This document shows positions 1 to 8,961 of a stretch of DNA of 64,000 nucleotides, piece after piece. A program made the position numbers and the translations under genes. The stretch is from NCBI GenBank assembly GCA_903851035.1, contig CAINND010000097.1, positions 1-64,000 on the forward strand, in the 5' to 3' direction. Source of the stretch: an uncultured Acidobacteriota bacterium (GTDB taxonomy: Bacteria; Acidobacteriota; Terriglobia; Terriglobales; Acidobacteriaceae). The stretch's first letter is position 1; the number at the start of each line of letters is the position of its first letter. The notes under the pieces are model-generated. The model had not been told where the DNA came from and did no database searches. It saw only the letters and a program-made list of their open reading frames with translations.

Positions 1-761
1 AGCTCGGCGTGGACGTGGACAACCTACTGGTCAGCCAGCCGGACTACGGCGAGCAGGCGCTGGAGATTACCGAGGCCCTGGTGCGCTCCGGAGCGATTGA
101 CGTGCTAGTCGTGGACTCCGTGGCTGCCCTGGTGCCCAAGGCCGAGTTGGAAGGCGAGATGGGCGACAGCCATATGGGATTGCAGGCGCGCCTGATGTCG
201 CAGGCGCTGCGCAAACTCACCGGCACGGTCAGCAAGTCGCGGACGTGCCTCATCTTTATCAACCAGATTCGCGAGAAGATCGGCGTCATGTTCGGCAACC
301 CGGAGACCACCACAGGCGGGCGCGCTCTCAAGTTCTACAGCTCCGTACGCATTGATATCCGCCGCATCGCCGCCATCAAGGAAGGCGACCAGGTGGTAGG
401 CTCGCGCACCAAGGTAAAAATCGTCAAGAACAAAGTGGCCGCACCCTTCCGCGACGCCGAGTTCGACATCATGTACGGCGAGGGCATCAGCAAGGAAGGC
501 GACCTGCTGGACCAGGCCGTGGAGCGCAACCTGGTGGAAAAGAGCGGTGCCTGGTATAGCTTTGAGGGCGAACGCATTGGCCAGGGCCGCGAGAACACCA
601 AGAACTTCCTGAAGGAAAACAAGGACATCACGGGCAGGATTGAAGCTACGGTGCGCAAGGCTCTGGGGCTGGACCAGGCCGCCGCTGAGGCACCGCCCGA
701 GCCCGCGCCGGTTTCACCGAAGGAAGTTGCGGCGGCAAAAGCTGTGCTTCCGAAGAAATAG
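1..761 (+). CDS. recA: Recombinase RecA, C-terminal part (5' truncated by window edge)
   Basis: RecA forms ATP-dependent filaments on single-stranded DNA, drives strand exchange and triggers LexA self-cleavage. The reading frame is open from base 3 and enters the window at [12 protein letters not shown], so roughly the first 100 residues lie outside. Visible family blocks are [13 protein letters not shown] (Walker B region), [10 protein letters not shown] (loop L1), [10 protein letters not shown] and NPETTTGG (loop L2), followed by the C-terminal domain with [14 protein letters not shown]. The tail ends in an Ala/Pro/Lys-rich stretch instead of the acidic tail of the E. coli protein. The usual Thr of QPDTGEQALEI is Tyr here. 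A strong hairpin terminator follows 20 bases after the stop, so it is probably the last gene of its transcript. Confidence 0.97.
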   Translation, partial: LGVDVDNLLVSQPDYGEQALEITEALVRSGAIDVLVVDSVAALVPKAELEGEMGDSHMGLQARLMSQALRKLTGTVSKSRTCLIFINQIREKIGVMFGNPETTTGGRALKFYSSVRIDIRRIAAIKEGDQVVGSRTKVKIVKNKVAAPFRDAEFDIMYGEGISKEGDLLDQAVERNLVEKSGAWYSFEGERIGQGRENTKNFLKENKDITGRIEATVRKALGLDQAAAEAPPEPAPVSPKEVAAAKAVLPKK

Positions 762-783
762 TTTTCAGCAATCAATGCAAAGC

Positions 784-812
784 AAGGGGCGGAGATCATC
801 TCCGCCCCTTCT
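784..812 (+). terminator. Intrinsic terminator after recA
   Basis: A perfect 12-bp stem (784-795 with 799-810) with a 3-base loop lies just after the recA stop. The following bases are only moderately T-rich (cttctcatttcc). Confidence 0.75.
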
Positions 813-941
813 CATTTCCGCCGGTAGTACTTGGGGAAATCAACCTCGATATATTTGCGCCCTAAGCGCTGCGGCCATTTGGCGCACAGAGGCTACCAAC
901 CCTTCCCATGGCTGAAGGTTGCGCGGTGCCAGGGTGCTCGT

Positions 942-1316
942 CTAGGCGACGGCGGCGTGCGGTGGTTGCTGCACCGTCCGCAGAAAAGGATCGGGCTGCG
1001 CTGCGCTCTCTGGCCGGGCCAGGAACTCGTCCAAGCGCGTCAGGCGAAGTTGTTCGGCCACCAGGGGCGTGGCATGCAGGATGCGTACCTGTTTGTGTTT
1101 GTCGGCGGCCACCTGCAGCACTGCTGCCAGGCTGCCCATCCCACCGCAATCCATCGTACGGATGCCTGCCAGATTGATCACAATGCGGTCAAAGCCCTCC
1201 ATCAACAACATGGCACTGCGGCGGAAGGCCTCGGCCTCTTTGCCTCCCACCAGCTTGCCGTGGCAGGTCATCGTCACTCGCTCGCGTCCCGTGCGAACTT
1301 CCAACACCAGGTCCAT
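942..1316 (-). CDS. STAS-domain protein (anti-sigma factor antagonist-like)
   Basis: About 124 residues with the shape of a single STAS domain, as in SpoIIAA/RsbV-type anti-sigma antagonists. The N-terminal strand reads LVLEVRTGRERVTMTCHGKL. The helix after VINLAGIRTMDCGGMGSL corresponds to the place where these proteins carry a phosphorylatable Ser, as D-S/T-x-G. Here it reads MDCGGMGS, so the phosphosite is Cys or absent and phospho-control may be lost or shifted. The start at 1316 has AGGG about 6 bases upstream; ATG at 1322 is an alternative, and the frame stays open further upstream without a good ribosome site. It is a lone gene between recA and coaD, divergent from coaD. A role in partner switching is inferred from the fold only. 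Confidence 0.75.
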   Translation of the reverse strand: MDLVLEVRTGRERVTMTCHGKLVGGKEAEAFRRSAMLLMEGFDRIVINLAGIRTMDCGGMGSLAAVLQVAADKHKQVRILHATPLVAEQLRLTRLDEFLARPESAAQPDPFLRTVQQPPHAAVA

Positions 1317-1551
1317 AACCATCCCTATCGGACGAATCCGTCCACTTGTTAAACGGTTCAACCATAAAGAAAGTTCGTTGCCAGGGGATGAAAAGCTGGT
1401 CAAGAGTCCGTAAAGGGGAAGAAAAGGTGTCTTGGATAGCAATAGGCGGGATGAGCCGGTGTGTGATGGGAGAGGGTTTTCCGGGTTGTTTTGTCCCGTC
1501 GGGCGGCTTAAAATCAGCTATCCCCTTGATTCACTGCCACGAGGGCGCCTT

Positions 1552-2055
1552 TTGAAGCCAGTCATCGCCATCTATCCAGGCTCGTTCGACCCGTTGACCA
1601 ACGGCCATCTGGATCTGATCCAGAGGGGGGCGAAGATTTTTGACGAGCTGGTGGTGGCCATCCTGCGCAACAGCGACAAGGTGCCGCTGTTCACCGTGGA
1701 CGAGCGTCTTGAGATGCTGCGGGAAAATTGCAGCCAGTGGTCGAACGTGCGCGTGGAGAGTTTTTCCGGCCTGCTGGTGGACTATGCTCACGAGCGCAAT
1801 GCCCAGGCCGTGCTGCGTGGCATCCGCGCCGTAAGCGATTACGAGTACGAGCTGCAGATGGCGTGGATGAACCGCAAGCTCGATAGTGGCCTGGAGACGG
1901 TGTTTATGATGCCGGCCGGCGCCTACTCTTATCTCAGCTCGCGCCTGGCGCGTGAGATTGCCTCGCTGGGCGGGCCGCTGACAGGCCTGGTGCCGCCCTC
2001 GGTGGAGGTTCGGCTGCGCGAGCGGCTGGGCGTAAAAGCCACAGCGGGGAAGTAA
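1552..2055 (+). CDS. coaD: Phosphopantetheine adenylyltransferase
   Basis: CoaD transfers AMP from ATP to 4'-phosphopantetheine, giving dephospho-CoA, the penultimate step of CoA synthesis in the cytoplasm. The 167-residue length matches the family. The nucleotidyltransferase signature is PGSFDPLTNGH at residues 9-19, with the T/NxGH catalytic motif. RGIRAVSDYEYELQMAWMNRKL and YSYLSSRLAREIA are further family blocks. The TTG start at 1552 is chosen because GAGGG sits 6 bases upstream and the conserved N-terminus begins there. The open frame continues back to 1432 without family similarity. The gene for another CoA step, coaA, lies at 33528. Confidence 0.95.
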   Translation: MKPVIAIYPGSFDPLTNGHLDLIQRGAKIFDELVVAILRNSDKVPLFTVDERLEMLRENCSQWSNVRVESFSGLLVDYAHERNAQAVLRGIRAVSDYEYELQMAWMNRKLDSGLETVFMMPAGAYSYLSSRLAREIASLGGPLTGLVPPSVEVRLRERLGVKATAGK

Positions 2056-2140
2056 CATTCGTCGCCCCGCGGAGGCCGTAACACTCGGCTTGGGGCATCA
2101 GGAATCATCATCCATTACAACAACCGGAAAGGAATTGCCA

Positions 2141-3319
2141 GTGTCGTTGAACGCATTTACCGCCCGTATTGGCCGCATTGAAATCTCAGCCACCATGGCC
2201 ATCAACAACGAAGCCACCACCCTGCGCGCGCAGGGCGTGGACCTGGTGGACTTTGGCGCAGGAGAGCCGCACTTTGCCACGCCGGAGCACATCAAGCAGG
2301 CCGCTGTTGACGCCATCCACGCGAACTTTACCAAGTACACGGCGGTGGCCGGCACAAAGGATCTGCGTGAGGCCGTGGCCGCGCGCCACAAGGCGGACTT
2401 CAACTCGAACTACAGCTTCGAGGAGGCAATCCTGACCGTGGGCGGCAAGAGCGCTCTGTTCAACACCTTCCAGGTTCTTATCGACCACGGCGACGAAGTC
2501 ATCATCCCCGCGCCCTACTGGGTCAGCTTCAAAGATCAGGTGGAATACTGCGGCGGCAAGTGCCGGTTCGTCGCCACCAGCGCCACGGATGGCTTCCGCC
2601 TTACGGTCGCCATGATCGAGAAAGCTCTGACTTCGAAGACCAAGATCATCCTGGTGAACTCGCCGAACAACCCCTCGGGCGCCGTGGTGGCACCGGAGGA
2701 CCTGGCGGCCATCTGCAAGCTGGCGGCCGCGCGCGGCATCTACGTTCTAATCGACGAGTGCTACGTTTATCTGGACTACACGGGCCGGCCCTTCTCGCTC
2801 GGCTCGCTGACCGAGTACAAGGACAACCTGCTGCTGATGGGCTCGCTGTCGAAAACTTACTCGATGACCGGTTGGCGCTTGGGTTTTGCGTTGGCTCCCA
2901 AGTCGGTGGTGGGCCAGTTGCAGAAGTTGCAGAGCCAGTCCACCTCGAATCCGACTTCGATTGTGCAGAAGGCTGGACTGGTGGCCCTGACCAGTTCGCA
3001 GCAGTGCGTGGCCGATATGCGCGCTGAATACATCGAACTGCGCAATCGCATTGTGGAAGGGCTGCGCGCCATTCCGAACGTCAAGTGCACCATGCCGGAA
3101 GGCGCCTTCTATGCCTTCCCGGATGTGAGTGCCGTGGCGGCAAAGGCCGGCATCGACACCGCGGAATTGACCACGCGCCTGTTGCGTGAGGGGCACGTTG
3201 TGGGCGTGCCGGGTGAAGCCTTTGGCCTGCCGGGTCACATCCGCTTCAGCTATGCCACCTCGGCCAAGGAGATTGATCGCGGCCTGGAGCGCGTGAAGTC
3301 CTTTTTCGCCAAGCTGTAA
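2141..3319 (+). CDS. Pyridoxal-phosphate aminotransferase, class I (aspartate aminotransferase-like)
   Basis: A fold-type I aminotransferase of 392 residues that would interconvert amino and keto acids, probably aspartate/oxaloacetate with glutamate/2-oxoglutarate. The PLP Schiff-base lysine is K238 in SLSKTYSMTGWRLG. LVNSPNNPSGAV and DECYVYLDY provide the cofactor Asn and Asp/Tyr contacts, and the substrate carboxylate arginine is in GHIRFSYA near the end. GTG 2141 is chosen because AAAGGA ends 7 bases before it and the conserved N-terminus starts just after; the frame is open back to 2090. It stands between coaD and manA with its own terminator, so it is likely a single-gene unit. Substrate preference cannot be read from sequence alone. 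Confidence 0.9.
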   Translation: MSLNAFTARIGRIEISATMAINNEATTLRAQGVDLVDFGAGEPHFATPEHIKQAAVDAIHANFTKYTAVAGTKDLREAVAARHKADFNSNYSFEEAILTVGGKSALFNTFQVLIDHGDEVIIPAPYWVSFKDQVEYCGGKCRFVATSATDGFRLTVAMIEKALTSKTKIILVNSPNNPSGAVVAPEDLAAICKLAAARGIYVLIDECYVYLDYTGRPFSLGSLTEYKDNLLLMGSLSKTYSMTGWRLGFALAPKSVVGQLQKLQSQSTSNPTSIVQKAGLVALTSSQQCVADMRAEYIELRNRIVEGLRAIPNVKCTMPEGAFYAFPDVSAVAAKAGIDTAELTTRLLREGHVVGVPGEAFGLPGHIRFSYATSAKEIDRGLERVKSFFAKL

Positions 3320-3337
3320 GCAGGAGTTTTACTGGAG

Positions 3338-3366
3338 AGCCGCTCGCCGCCGCGGGCGGCTTTTCT
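3338..3366 (+). terminator. Intrinsic terminator after the aminotransferase gene
   Basis: A 9-bp stem (3338-3346 with 3353-3361, one G-U pair) with a 6-base loop is followed by TTTT. Confidence 0.85.
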
Positions 3367-3449
3367 ATTCCGTCCGTCCATGGGGCACGAAATTTCTTGC
3401 GCGCCGTGAAAGCGGGCTTTGCTGTAATCTTGTGCAGAGCGTCAATGCC

Positions 3450-4460
3450 ATGCCGGGTCTCTATCCATTTCTTGTAGTGCCGGAGTTTTATGAGCGCGTG
3501 TGGGGGACGAAGGATCTTCGTCCCTACTTCACGCGCGTGGTCGAGGGCTCGCCCATTGGCGAGGTCTGGCTGACGGGCGACCAGTGCAAGGTCTCCGGCG
3601 GACCTTTGGCAGGCCGCACCCTCGGCGAACTGGCCGTGGAATTCGGCGCCGACTTTATCGGCACAGCCGCACCGCAACCCAATCGCTTTCCCCTGCTGAT
3701 CAAGTTTCTCTATCCCAAACAAAAGCTCAGCGTGCAGGTGCATCCCACGGACGAAGAGGCGCGGGCGGTGGGCGAGCCCTGTGGCAAAACCGAGTGCTGG
3801 TACGTGGCGCGCGCTTTGCCCGGAGCACAGGTTGGCCTTGGTCTGCGCGCGGGCATCAACCGGGAGATGTTCCGCATGGCCATTGAGTCCCGCCAGGCCG
3901 AGCACATGCTGAACTGGCTGGATGTGAAGGCCGGGGAGATGCTCTACGTGGACGCTGGCACGGTACACGCCATCGGCGCCAACGCCATCTACGTGGAAAC
4001 GCAACAGAACTCCGATGTAACCTACCGTCTCTACGATTACGGCCGCCCCCGCGAGCTGCATCTGGAGAAAGGCTTGGCGGCCATCAGCGATAAGACACAT
4101 GCCGGCCGCGTACTGCCGCGCACGGTAGAGGGTCGCGAGGTGCTGGTGGCGGCTCCGAGCTTTGTGGTGGAAAAGATCGCGCTGAAAGAATGCATGGCCT
4201 TGCCCACAAATGAGGCCAGTGCGCAAGTGCTAGTGGCGTTGGAGGGTGGCGCGGTGGTGGAGTGCGATAGCGCGGCATCGATCCCCCCGCATTCCATCAC
4301 GATGATGCGCGGTGATGCCGTGATTATCCCGGCCAGCGTTCGTGGTGTCAGCTTGCGTCCGCAGTGGGCGGCCGAGCTGCTGCACATGTGCGTACCTGCG
4401 GTGAAGCCACCAGAGCCGGAGACCGAGATGCCCGTTTCAGACGCGGGACATCAGCATTGA
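3450..4460 (+). CDS. manA: Mannose-6-phosphate isomerase, type I
   Basis: Interconverts fructose-6-phosphate and mannose-6-phosphate, feeding GDP-mannose synthesis. The zinc ligands of the cupin fold are visible as Q96 and H98 in SVQVHPTDEE, E115 in KTECWYV and H173 in AGTVHAIG. Length (336 residues) fits the shorter bacterial class I enzymes. ATG 3450 is preferred because the conserved LYPFLVVPEFYERVWG starts there; GTG 3432 in frame is possible, and neither has a strong ribosome site. It lies 41 bases before manC on the same strand, so manA, manC and the phosphohexomutase form a coherent sugar-nucleotide unit. Confidence 0.93.
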   Translation: MPGLYPFLVVPEFYERVWGTKDLRPYFTRVVEGSPIGEVWLTGDQCKVSGGPLAGRTLGELAVEFGADFIGTAAPQPNRFPLLIKFLYPKQKLSVQVHPTDEEARAVGEPCGKTECWYVARALPGAQVGLGLRAGINREMFRMAIESRQAEHMLNWLDVKAGEMLYVDAGTVHAIGANAIYVETQQNSDVTYRLYDYGRPRELHLEKGLAAISDKTHAGRVLPRTVEGREVLVAAPSFVVEKIALKECMALPTNEASAQVLVALEGGAVVECDSAASIPPHSITMMRGDAVIIPASVRGVSLRPQWAAELLHMCVPAVKPPEPETEMPVSDAGHQH

Positions 4461-4501
4461 TTAATAATTTTGAATTGAGTACATGGTTTTGAGGTGCAAT
4501 A

Positions 4502-5617
4502 GTGGCCAAGTCTTCCAAGATTAATTTTTATCCCGTCATTCTGGCCGGTGGACGCGGAACGCGCTTCTGGCCATTGAGCCGTCGCAAGTTCGCCAAGCAA
4601 CTGCTGCCGCTGAATAGTGAGCAATCCATGATTCAGGAGACGGTGGAGCGGCTGCTGCCGCTCGCTCCGGCAGCGAACTGCTGGGTCATCACCAATGACG
4701 ACCTGCGCCCGGTGATTGTGAAGCAACTGAAAGAGCTGCCCAAGCGTCAGATTGTGGCCGAACCCACCGGGCGCAACACGGCTCCGGCCATCGGGCTGGC
4801 TGCCTTCCTGCTCCATCGCAAGGATCCGAAGGCCGTGCTGGGACTGTTTCCCTCGGACCAGGTTGTTGCCAAGCAAGCGCAGTTTCGTAGCAATCTCAAG
4901 CAGGGCATCAAGCTGGCCGCCGCCGGAGACAATATCGTCGTGCTGGGCGTAAAGCCCACGCGTCCGGAGACCGGTTATGGCTACATAGAAACCGGCGCGG
5001 CCACGGGTGAAAAAAGTGTGCTGCGTGTGCGCCGCTTCCGCGAGAAACCAGCCGAGGAGTTGGCGCGGCAGTTTGTAGCCGAAGGCAATTTCTACTGGAA
5101 CAGCGGCATCTTTCTGTGGTCGGCGCAAACGCTGGTGGACGCGTTGAAGAAATATCTGCCGGAGACTGCCGCGCTGCTGGAGAAAATCGCTGCCGCGTGG
5201 GGAACGGCAAAATTCGAAAGCACTCTCAAGCGCCTCTACCCCAAATGCCAGGATAAGAGCGTGGATTACGGCATTCTGGAACCGCGCTCGGTGGCTGGTG
5301 AAGACGGTGCTGGCATCTACTGCATCCCCGCCGATTGGGGATGGAACGATCTGGGCTCGTGGACGGCGCACTTTGAACATCGCCTGGCGCAGGGCGTTCA
5401 GAAGGACAACGTGATCAAAGCCGCGTCCAGCTTTACCCATGACGCGCATGGCAACTACCTGCACGCCCCGGGTAAGTTCGTGGCTGCCGTTGGAGTGAGC
5501 GGACTGGTTGTGGTGGAGACCGCGGACGCGTTGCTCATCACCACGCTGGAGCGCGCGCAGGACGTGGGCAAGATCGTCAAATACCTGGACGCCGAAAAGA
5601 ACAGCAAGCTTACTTAG
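4502..5617 (+). CDS. manC: Mannose-1-phosphate guanylyltransferase
   Basis: Makes GDP-mannose from mannose-1-phosphate and GTP for glycan and exopolysaccharide synthesis. The nucleotide-binding signature begins at residue 16 as GGRGTRFWPLSRRKFAKQ. EPTGRNTAPAIGLAA, FPSDQVV (metal Asp) and FREKP with NSGIFLW are further family motifs. At 371 residues it is the single-domain form without the C-terminal isomerase seen in bifunctional enzymes, which agrees with a separate manA just upstream. The GTG start at 4502 is preceded by GAGGTG. The downstream mutase gene starts 16 bases after the stop. Confidence 0.93.
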   Translation: MAKSSKINFYPVILAGGRGTRFWPLSRRKFAKQLLPLNSEQSMIQETVERLLPLAPAANCWVITNDDLRPVIVKQLKELPKRQIVAEPTGRNTAPAIGLAAFLLHRKDPKAVLGLFPSDQVVAKQAQFRSNLKQGIKLAAAGDNIVVLGVKPTRPETGYGYIETGAATGEKSVLRVRRFREKPAEELARQFVAEGNFYWNSGIFLWSAQTLVDALKKYLPETAALLEKIAAAWGTAKFESTLKRLYPKCQDKSVDYGILEPRSVAGEDGAGIYCIPADWGWNDLGSWTAHFEHRLAQGVQKDNVIKAASSFTHDAHGNYLHAPGKFVAAVGVSGLVVVETADALLITTLERAQDVGKIVKYLDAEKNSKLT

Positions 5618-5633
5618 ATGGAGACGGTTCGCA

Positions 5634-7064
5634 ATGTCACAGAAGATTAGCTTCGGCACAGACGGCTGGCGCGGCATCATCGCCGACGACTACACGTTTG
5701 AGAATGTCCGCCGCGTGGCACATGCCATCGCCTGCTATGTTCATCGTCATGAAGACCCCGCGCGCGGTGTGCTGGTTGCCTACGACACGCGCTACGGCTC
5801 GCGCCGCTTTGCCGAGATCACGGCCGAAGCCATCGCCGCCAGCGGCATTCGCGTGCAGCTTGCGCGGGAGATCACGCCAACGCCTGCGCTCAGCTACATG
5901 GTTAAAAAGCTTGGCGCCGCCGGTGGAGTGATGATCACCTCCAGCCACAATCCGTGGAATTGGAATGGCGTGAAGTACAAGGCGGGCTACGGTGGCTCGG
6001 CATCGCCGGCTATCATCAAAAAGATTGAGAGCTATATCGACGCTCCGCACATTGAGCAGCCCGGCGGCTCGGTTATCGAGGCCGATTTCAAGACCGATTA
6101 CATCGCCGCCGTGAAGGCCTTTGTCGATCTAAAGAAGATTGCTGCCGCCAAACAGAAGTTCTGTGTGGATGTAATGTATGGCACCGGGCGTGGAATCCTC
6201 CACGATATCTTCACCGAGCTGGGCGTGCCGCACCTAGAGATTCACGGCACAATCGATCCTCTCTTTGGCGGCATCAACCCGGAGCCGATCCTGCCGCATC
6301 TGAAGGGTCTGCAAGAAGCTGTTGTGGCCAACCATTGCGATGCCGGCCTGGCCACCGATGGTGACGCCGACCGTATCGGCGCCGTCAGTGAAGATGGTGC
6401 GCTGGTAGATGCCCACAAATGTTACGCCGTATTGCTGGAATGGCTGCTCAAACGCAAGCAGTGGCCGGGGGCCATTACGCGCGCGTTCAACACCACGAAG
6501 ATGCTGGATCGCATCGCCAAGGCCTATGGACGCGAACTGATCGAGCACGGCGTGGGCTTCAAGTATGTGGCAGACATCGTCCTCAGTGGCAAGCAGGTGC
6601 TCATCGGTGGAGAGGAGTCGGGCGGCATCGGTGTTCCCAGCTTTTTACCGGAGCGCGATGGCACGCTCAACGCGTTGCTGCTGGCCAACGTCATGGCCGA
6701 CGAGGGCAAGACCATGGGCCAGCTTGTAGAGGAGTTGCAGCAGAAGTACGGCCGTCACTACTACGGACGCCGCGACCTGCACCTGACCGAGGAGATTAAG
6801 CAGAGCGCCCTCACGCGCGCCGCCGCCAAGCCTGCGACGATTGGCCCCTACAAGGTGCTGCGCTTTGAGGATATGGACGGCTTCAAGTTCTTCCTCGACG
6901 CCCCGGCCAGTAAGACTCCCGAGCCGAATGCGGCCGAGGCCTGGTTGCTCATCCGTGGCAGCGGAACGGAGCCGCTCCTGCGTGTCTATTGCGAGGCGGG
7001 TTCGCCGGAGGCGGTGGAGGCAATTCTTACTGCTGCCCTGGAGTTTGTGCACAAGCGCGGATAA
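5634..7064 (+). CDS. Alpha-D-phosphohexomutase (phosphomannomutase/phosphoglucomutase)
   Basis: Moves phosphate between C6 and C1 of a hexose, most likely providing mannose-1-phosphate (and perhaps glucose-1-phosphate) to the neighbouring manC. It has the four family sites: the phosphoserine loop ITSSHNP with S104, the metal loop DGDADR at 242-247, the sugar loop GGEESGGIG, and the phosphate loop RGSGTEP near 441. The 476 residues match the phosphoglucomutase/phosphomannomutase branch. ATG 5634 follows GGAGA by 9 bases; the frame is open further upstream within manC but lacks family similarity. Sugar specificity is inferred from context only. Confidence 0.92.
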   Translation: MSQKISFGTDGWRGIIADDYTFENVRRVAHAIACYVHRHEDPARGVLVAYDTRYGSRRFAEITAEAIAASGIRVQLAREITPTPALSYMVKKLGAAGGVMITSSHNPWNWNGVKYKAGYGGSASPAIIKKIESYIDAPHIEQPGGSVIEADFKTDYIAAVKAFVDLKKIAAAKQKFCVDVMYGTGRGILHDIFTELGVPHLEIHGTIDPLFGGINPEPILPHLKGLQEAVVANHCDAGLATDGDADRIGAVSEDGALVDAHKCYAVLLEWLLKRKQWPGAITRAFNTTKMLDRIAKAYGRELIEHGVGFKYVADIVLSGKQVLIGGEESGGIGVPSFLPERDGTLNALLLANVMADEGKTMGQLVEELQQKYGRHYYGRRDLHLTEEIKQSALTRAAAKPATIGPYKVLRFEDMDGFKFFLDAPASKTPEPNAAEAWLLIRGSGTEPLLRVYCEAGSPEAVEAILTAALEFVHKRG

Positions 7065-7069
7065 GCAGG

Positions 7070-7120
7070 AAATGACGTGGTTTTCGCCCCGGTCACAGCG
7101 GCCGGGGCACGTCATTTGTT
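7070..7120 (+). terminator. Two-tier hairpin terminator after the phosphohexomutase gene
   Basis: The outer stem pairs 7070-7079 with 7108-7117 and an inner 7-bp GC stem pairs 7086-7092 with 7102-7108. It is followed by a short T-rich stretch (ttgtt), and lies 12 bases before the next start codon. Confidence 0.65.
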
Positions 7121-7131
7121 ATCCTGAATAG

Positions 7132-8250
7132 GTGAATAGACTAGTTATTTCCAACCTGGTGCACCGCCCGCTGCGCACCCTGATTAGCGTCATCGCCATT
7201 GCCATGGAGGTGACGCTCATCCTGCTCATCGTGGGAATGTGCCTGAGCATGCTGAACGACAACGCCGAACGCCAGAAAGGCATCGGCTTTGACGTGATGG
7301 TCTCGCCTCCGGGCTCCAGCTTTTTCACCGGCATCACCGGTGCTCCGGTCTCCATCAAGGTAGCGGATAAGATTCGCACTGTGCCGCACGTCGCGGCCGT
7401 GGCGCCCATCGTCATGCACTTCATCACCACCAAGAACCTTGAGGTGATTGACGGCATTGACCTTGATCCCAACTCGCCAAACAATTTCGACAAAATGGGG
7501 CGTCCCTTCCAGTACATCTCCGGCGGCGGCTTTACCGGCCCCTACGACATGATTGTGGATGACCTGTTTGCCGAGCAGCATAGCGCCAAGGTCGGCGATC
7601 ACTTCACGGTCCTGCAACAGGACTTCCGGATCTGCGGAATTGTGGAGCACGGCAAGGGCGCGCGCCGCTACCTGCCCATCACCACCCTGCAGGACCTGCT
7701 GGGCAGCGAGGGCAAGGCCAGCATGTTCTACGTCAAGGCAGATTCGCCGGAGAACGCCGAGGCCATTGTGCAGGCGGTTAAGCAAATTCCCGGCATGGAT
7801 CAGTACGTGGCGCGCTCGCTGGCCGAATACGCCTCGCTGATGACAGTGAACAACATTCCGTTCCTCGCCACCTTCTTTGATATCGTCATCGGCATCGCAC
7901 TGGTCATCGGCTTCATCGTCATCTTCCAGTCCATGTACACGGCCGTTATGGAGCGCACCCGCGAGATTGGCATCCTCAAAAGCCTGGGCGCCACGCGCTG
8001 GTACATCCTGAACGTGGTGCTGCGCGAGGCGTTTCTGCTGGCGGTGTGTGGCGTGCTGATGGGTATGGCCATCACCGCACTGGGGGCTACGGTTATCAAC
8101 CACCGCTACCCGCTGCACAAGATGGTGTGGGATAACCACTGGGCCATCCGCGCCGCCATCCTAGCCATCCTGGGAGCATTGCTCGGCGGTCTCTATCCGG
8201 CGCTGCGTGCCGCACAGAAGGATCCAATCGAAGCGCTGGCCTACGAATAA
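7132..8250 (+). CDS. FtsX/MacB-type ABC transporter permease
   Basis: A 372-residue membrane protein with one transmembrane helix at residues 17-38, a large periplasmic MacB-like core domain, and three helices after residue 240 (FLATFFDIVIGIALVIGFIVIF and the C-terminal pair). The FtsX signature ERTREIGILKSLGATRWYI and the terminal DPIEALAYE are typical of permeases that act in lipoprotein release, macrolide efflux or mechanotransmission. No ABC ATPase gene is adjacent, so its partner must lie elsewhere. GTG 7132 is the likely start; the ribosome site is weak. Isolated between two terminators, it is probably its own transcript. Confidence 0.85.
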   Translation: MNRLVISNLVHRPLRTLISVIAIAMEVTLILLIVGMCLSMLNDNAERQKGIGFDVMVSPPGSSFFTGITGAPVSIKVADKIRTVPHVAAVAPIVMHFITTKNLEVIDGIDLDPNSPNNFDKMGRPFQYISGGGFTGPYDMIVDDLFAEQHSAKVGDHFTVLQQDFRICGIVEHGKGARRYLPITTLQDLLGSEGKASMFYVKADSPENAEAIVQAVKQIPGMDQYVARSLAEYASLMTVNNIPFLATFFDIVIGIALVIGFIVIFQSMYTAVMERTREIGILKSLGATRWYILNVVLREAFLLAVCGVLMGMAITALGATVINHRYPLHKMVWDNHWAIRAAILAILGALLGGLYPALRAAQKDPIEALAYE

Positions 8251-8272
8251 TTAATCCGCAGCATAATTACAT

Positions 8273-8305
8273 AAGGCTCCGGAGCACATCCGGGGCCTTT
8301 CTTTT
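8273..8305 (+). terminator. Intrinsic terminator after the FtsX-like gene
   Basis: A 10-bp stem (8273-8282 with 8290-8299, one G-U) is followed by TTTCTTTT. Confidence 0.85.
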
Positions 8306-8325
8306 GCCTGCTCATTGGCAAAATG

Positions 8326-8356
8326 AAAAGGGCCGATGCACTTGCACCGGCCCCTT
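8326..8356 (-). terminator. Intrinsic terminator for the outer-membrane protein gene
   Basis: An inverted repeat (8330-8340 with 8343-8353) contains one mismatch that becomes a G-U pair only on the minus-strand RNA, where it is followed by CTTTTCATTTT. Direction is therefore minus. Confidence 0.75.
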
Positions 8357-8391
8357 CGGATTGTTGCATCAGCCTGCGGCGCACATTGAAC

Positions 8392-8961
8392 TTAGAAGCG
8401 AATTACCAAGCCGCTGCTGATGCGCTCATCGGTCTGGTGACCGGAGTGGAAGCGGGTCTGCAGCACGTCGCCCTGCACGCGCACGGCAAGAATCTTCAAC
8501 AGCTTGTAGTCCACTCCGCCGCCAAAGGCGTCTGCCACCTGGGACTCCGCCCAGGCATAGGACGACTCATACTGCGGGGTGTCCTGATGCAGATGCGCTC
8601 CGCCAACCAGCACCTGTGCAAAGGGGCGGAACTTGCCAATGGAGACCGAGACGCGCGGTCCAACCATGTAGGTGTAAACGCGACCCTGTGCCGGGGTGTT
8701 ACCCGATCCGCCGAAAAGAATCGAAGTCGGTATGGGGATAGTACCGTAGCTCTCGCTGATGTCGGCCACCATGCCGACAAAGGGCGCGATCTTGCCTTCA
8801 GCGGAAATCTGCCAGCCGTTGATGTTGCCGGTGGTGTTAAAGCCCGCGTTGGCGTGATTCATCGTCCAGCCGAAGTACACGTTGCCGGCGGTGGGTACCT
8901 GCGCCGTGGCCACCGCGGCCAGCAGCAGCACCGCCATAAGAATTGCAAAACGTTTTGCCAA
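8392..8961 (-). CDS. Small outer-membrane beta-barrel protein
   Basis: A 189-residue exported protein with a clear signal peptide (KRFAILMAVLLLAAVATAQ, cleavage likely after AQ). The mature part is Gly- and aromatic-rich with alternating strands (NVYFGWTMNH, VYTYMVGPRVSVSI, KILAVRVQGDVLQTRF) and ends GLVIRF, a C-terminal Phe as expected for BamA-inserted barrels. Size suggests an 8-stranded OmpX/OmpA-type barrel. The TTG start at 8961 is chosen because GGGAGG lies 5 bases upstream and the signal peptide begins there; the longer frame to 9087 adds an unlikely N-terminus. Function unknown. Confidence 0.8.
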   Translation of the reverse strand: MAKRFAILMAVLLLAAVATAQVPTAGNVYFGWTMNHANAGFNTTGNINGWQISAEGKIAPFVGMVADISESYGTIPIPTSILFGGSGNTPAQGRVYTYMVGPRVSVSIGKFRPFAQVLVGGAHLHQDTPQYESSYAWAESQVADAFGGGVDYKLLKILAVRVQGDVLQTRFHSGHQTDERISSGLVIRF

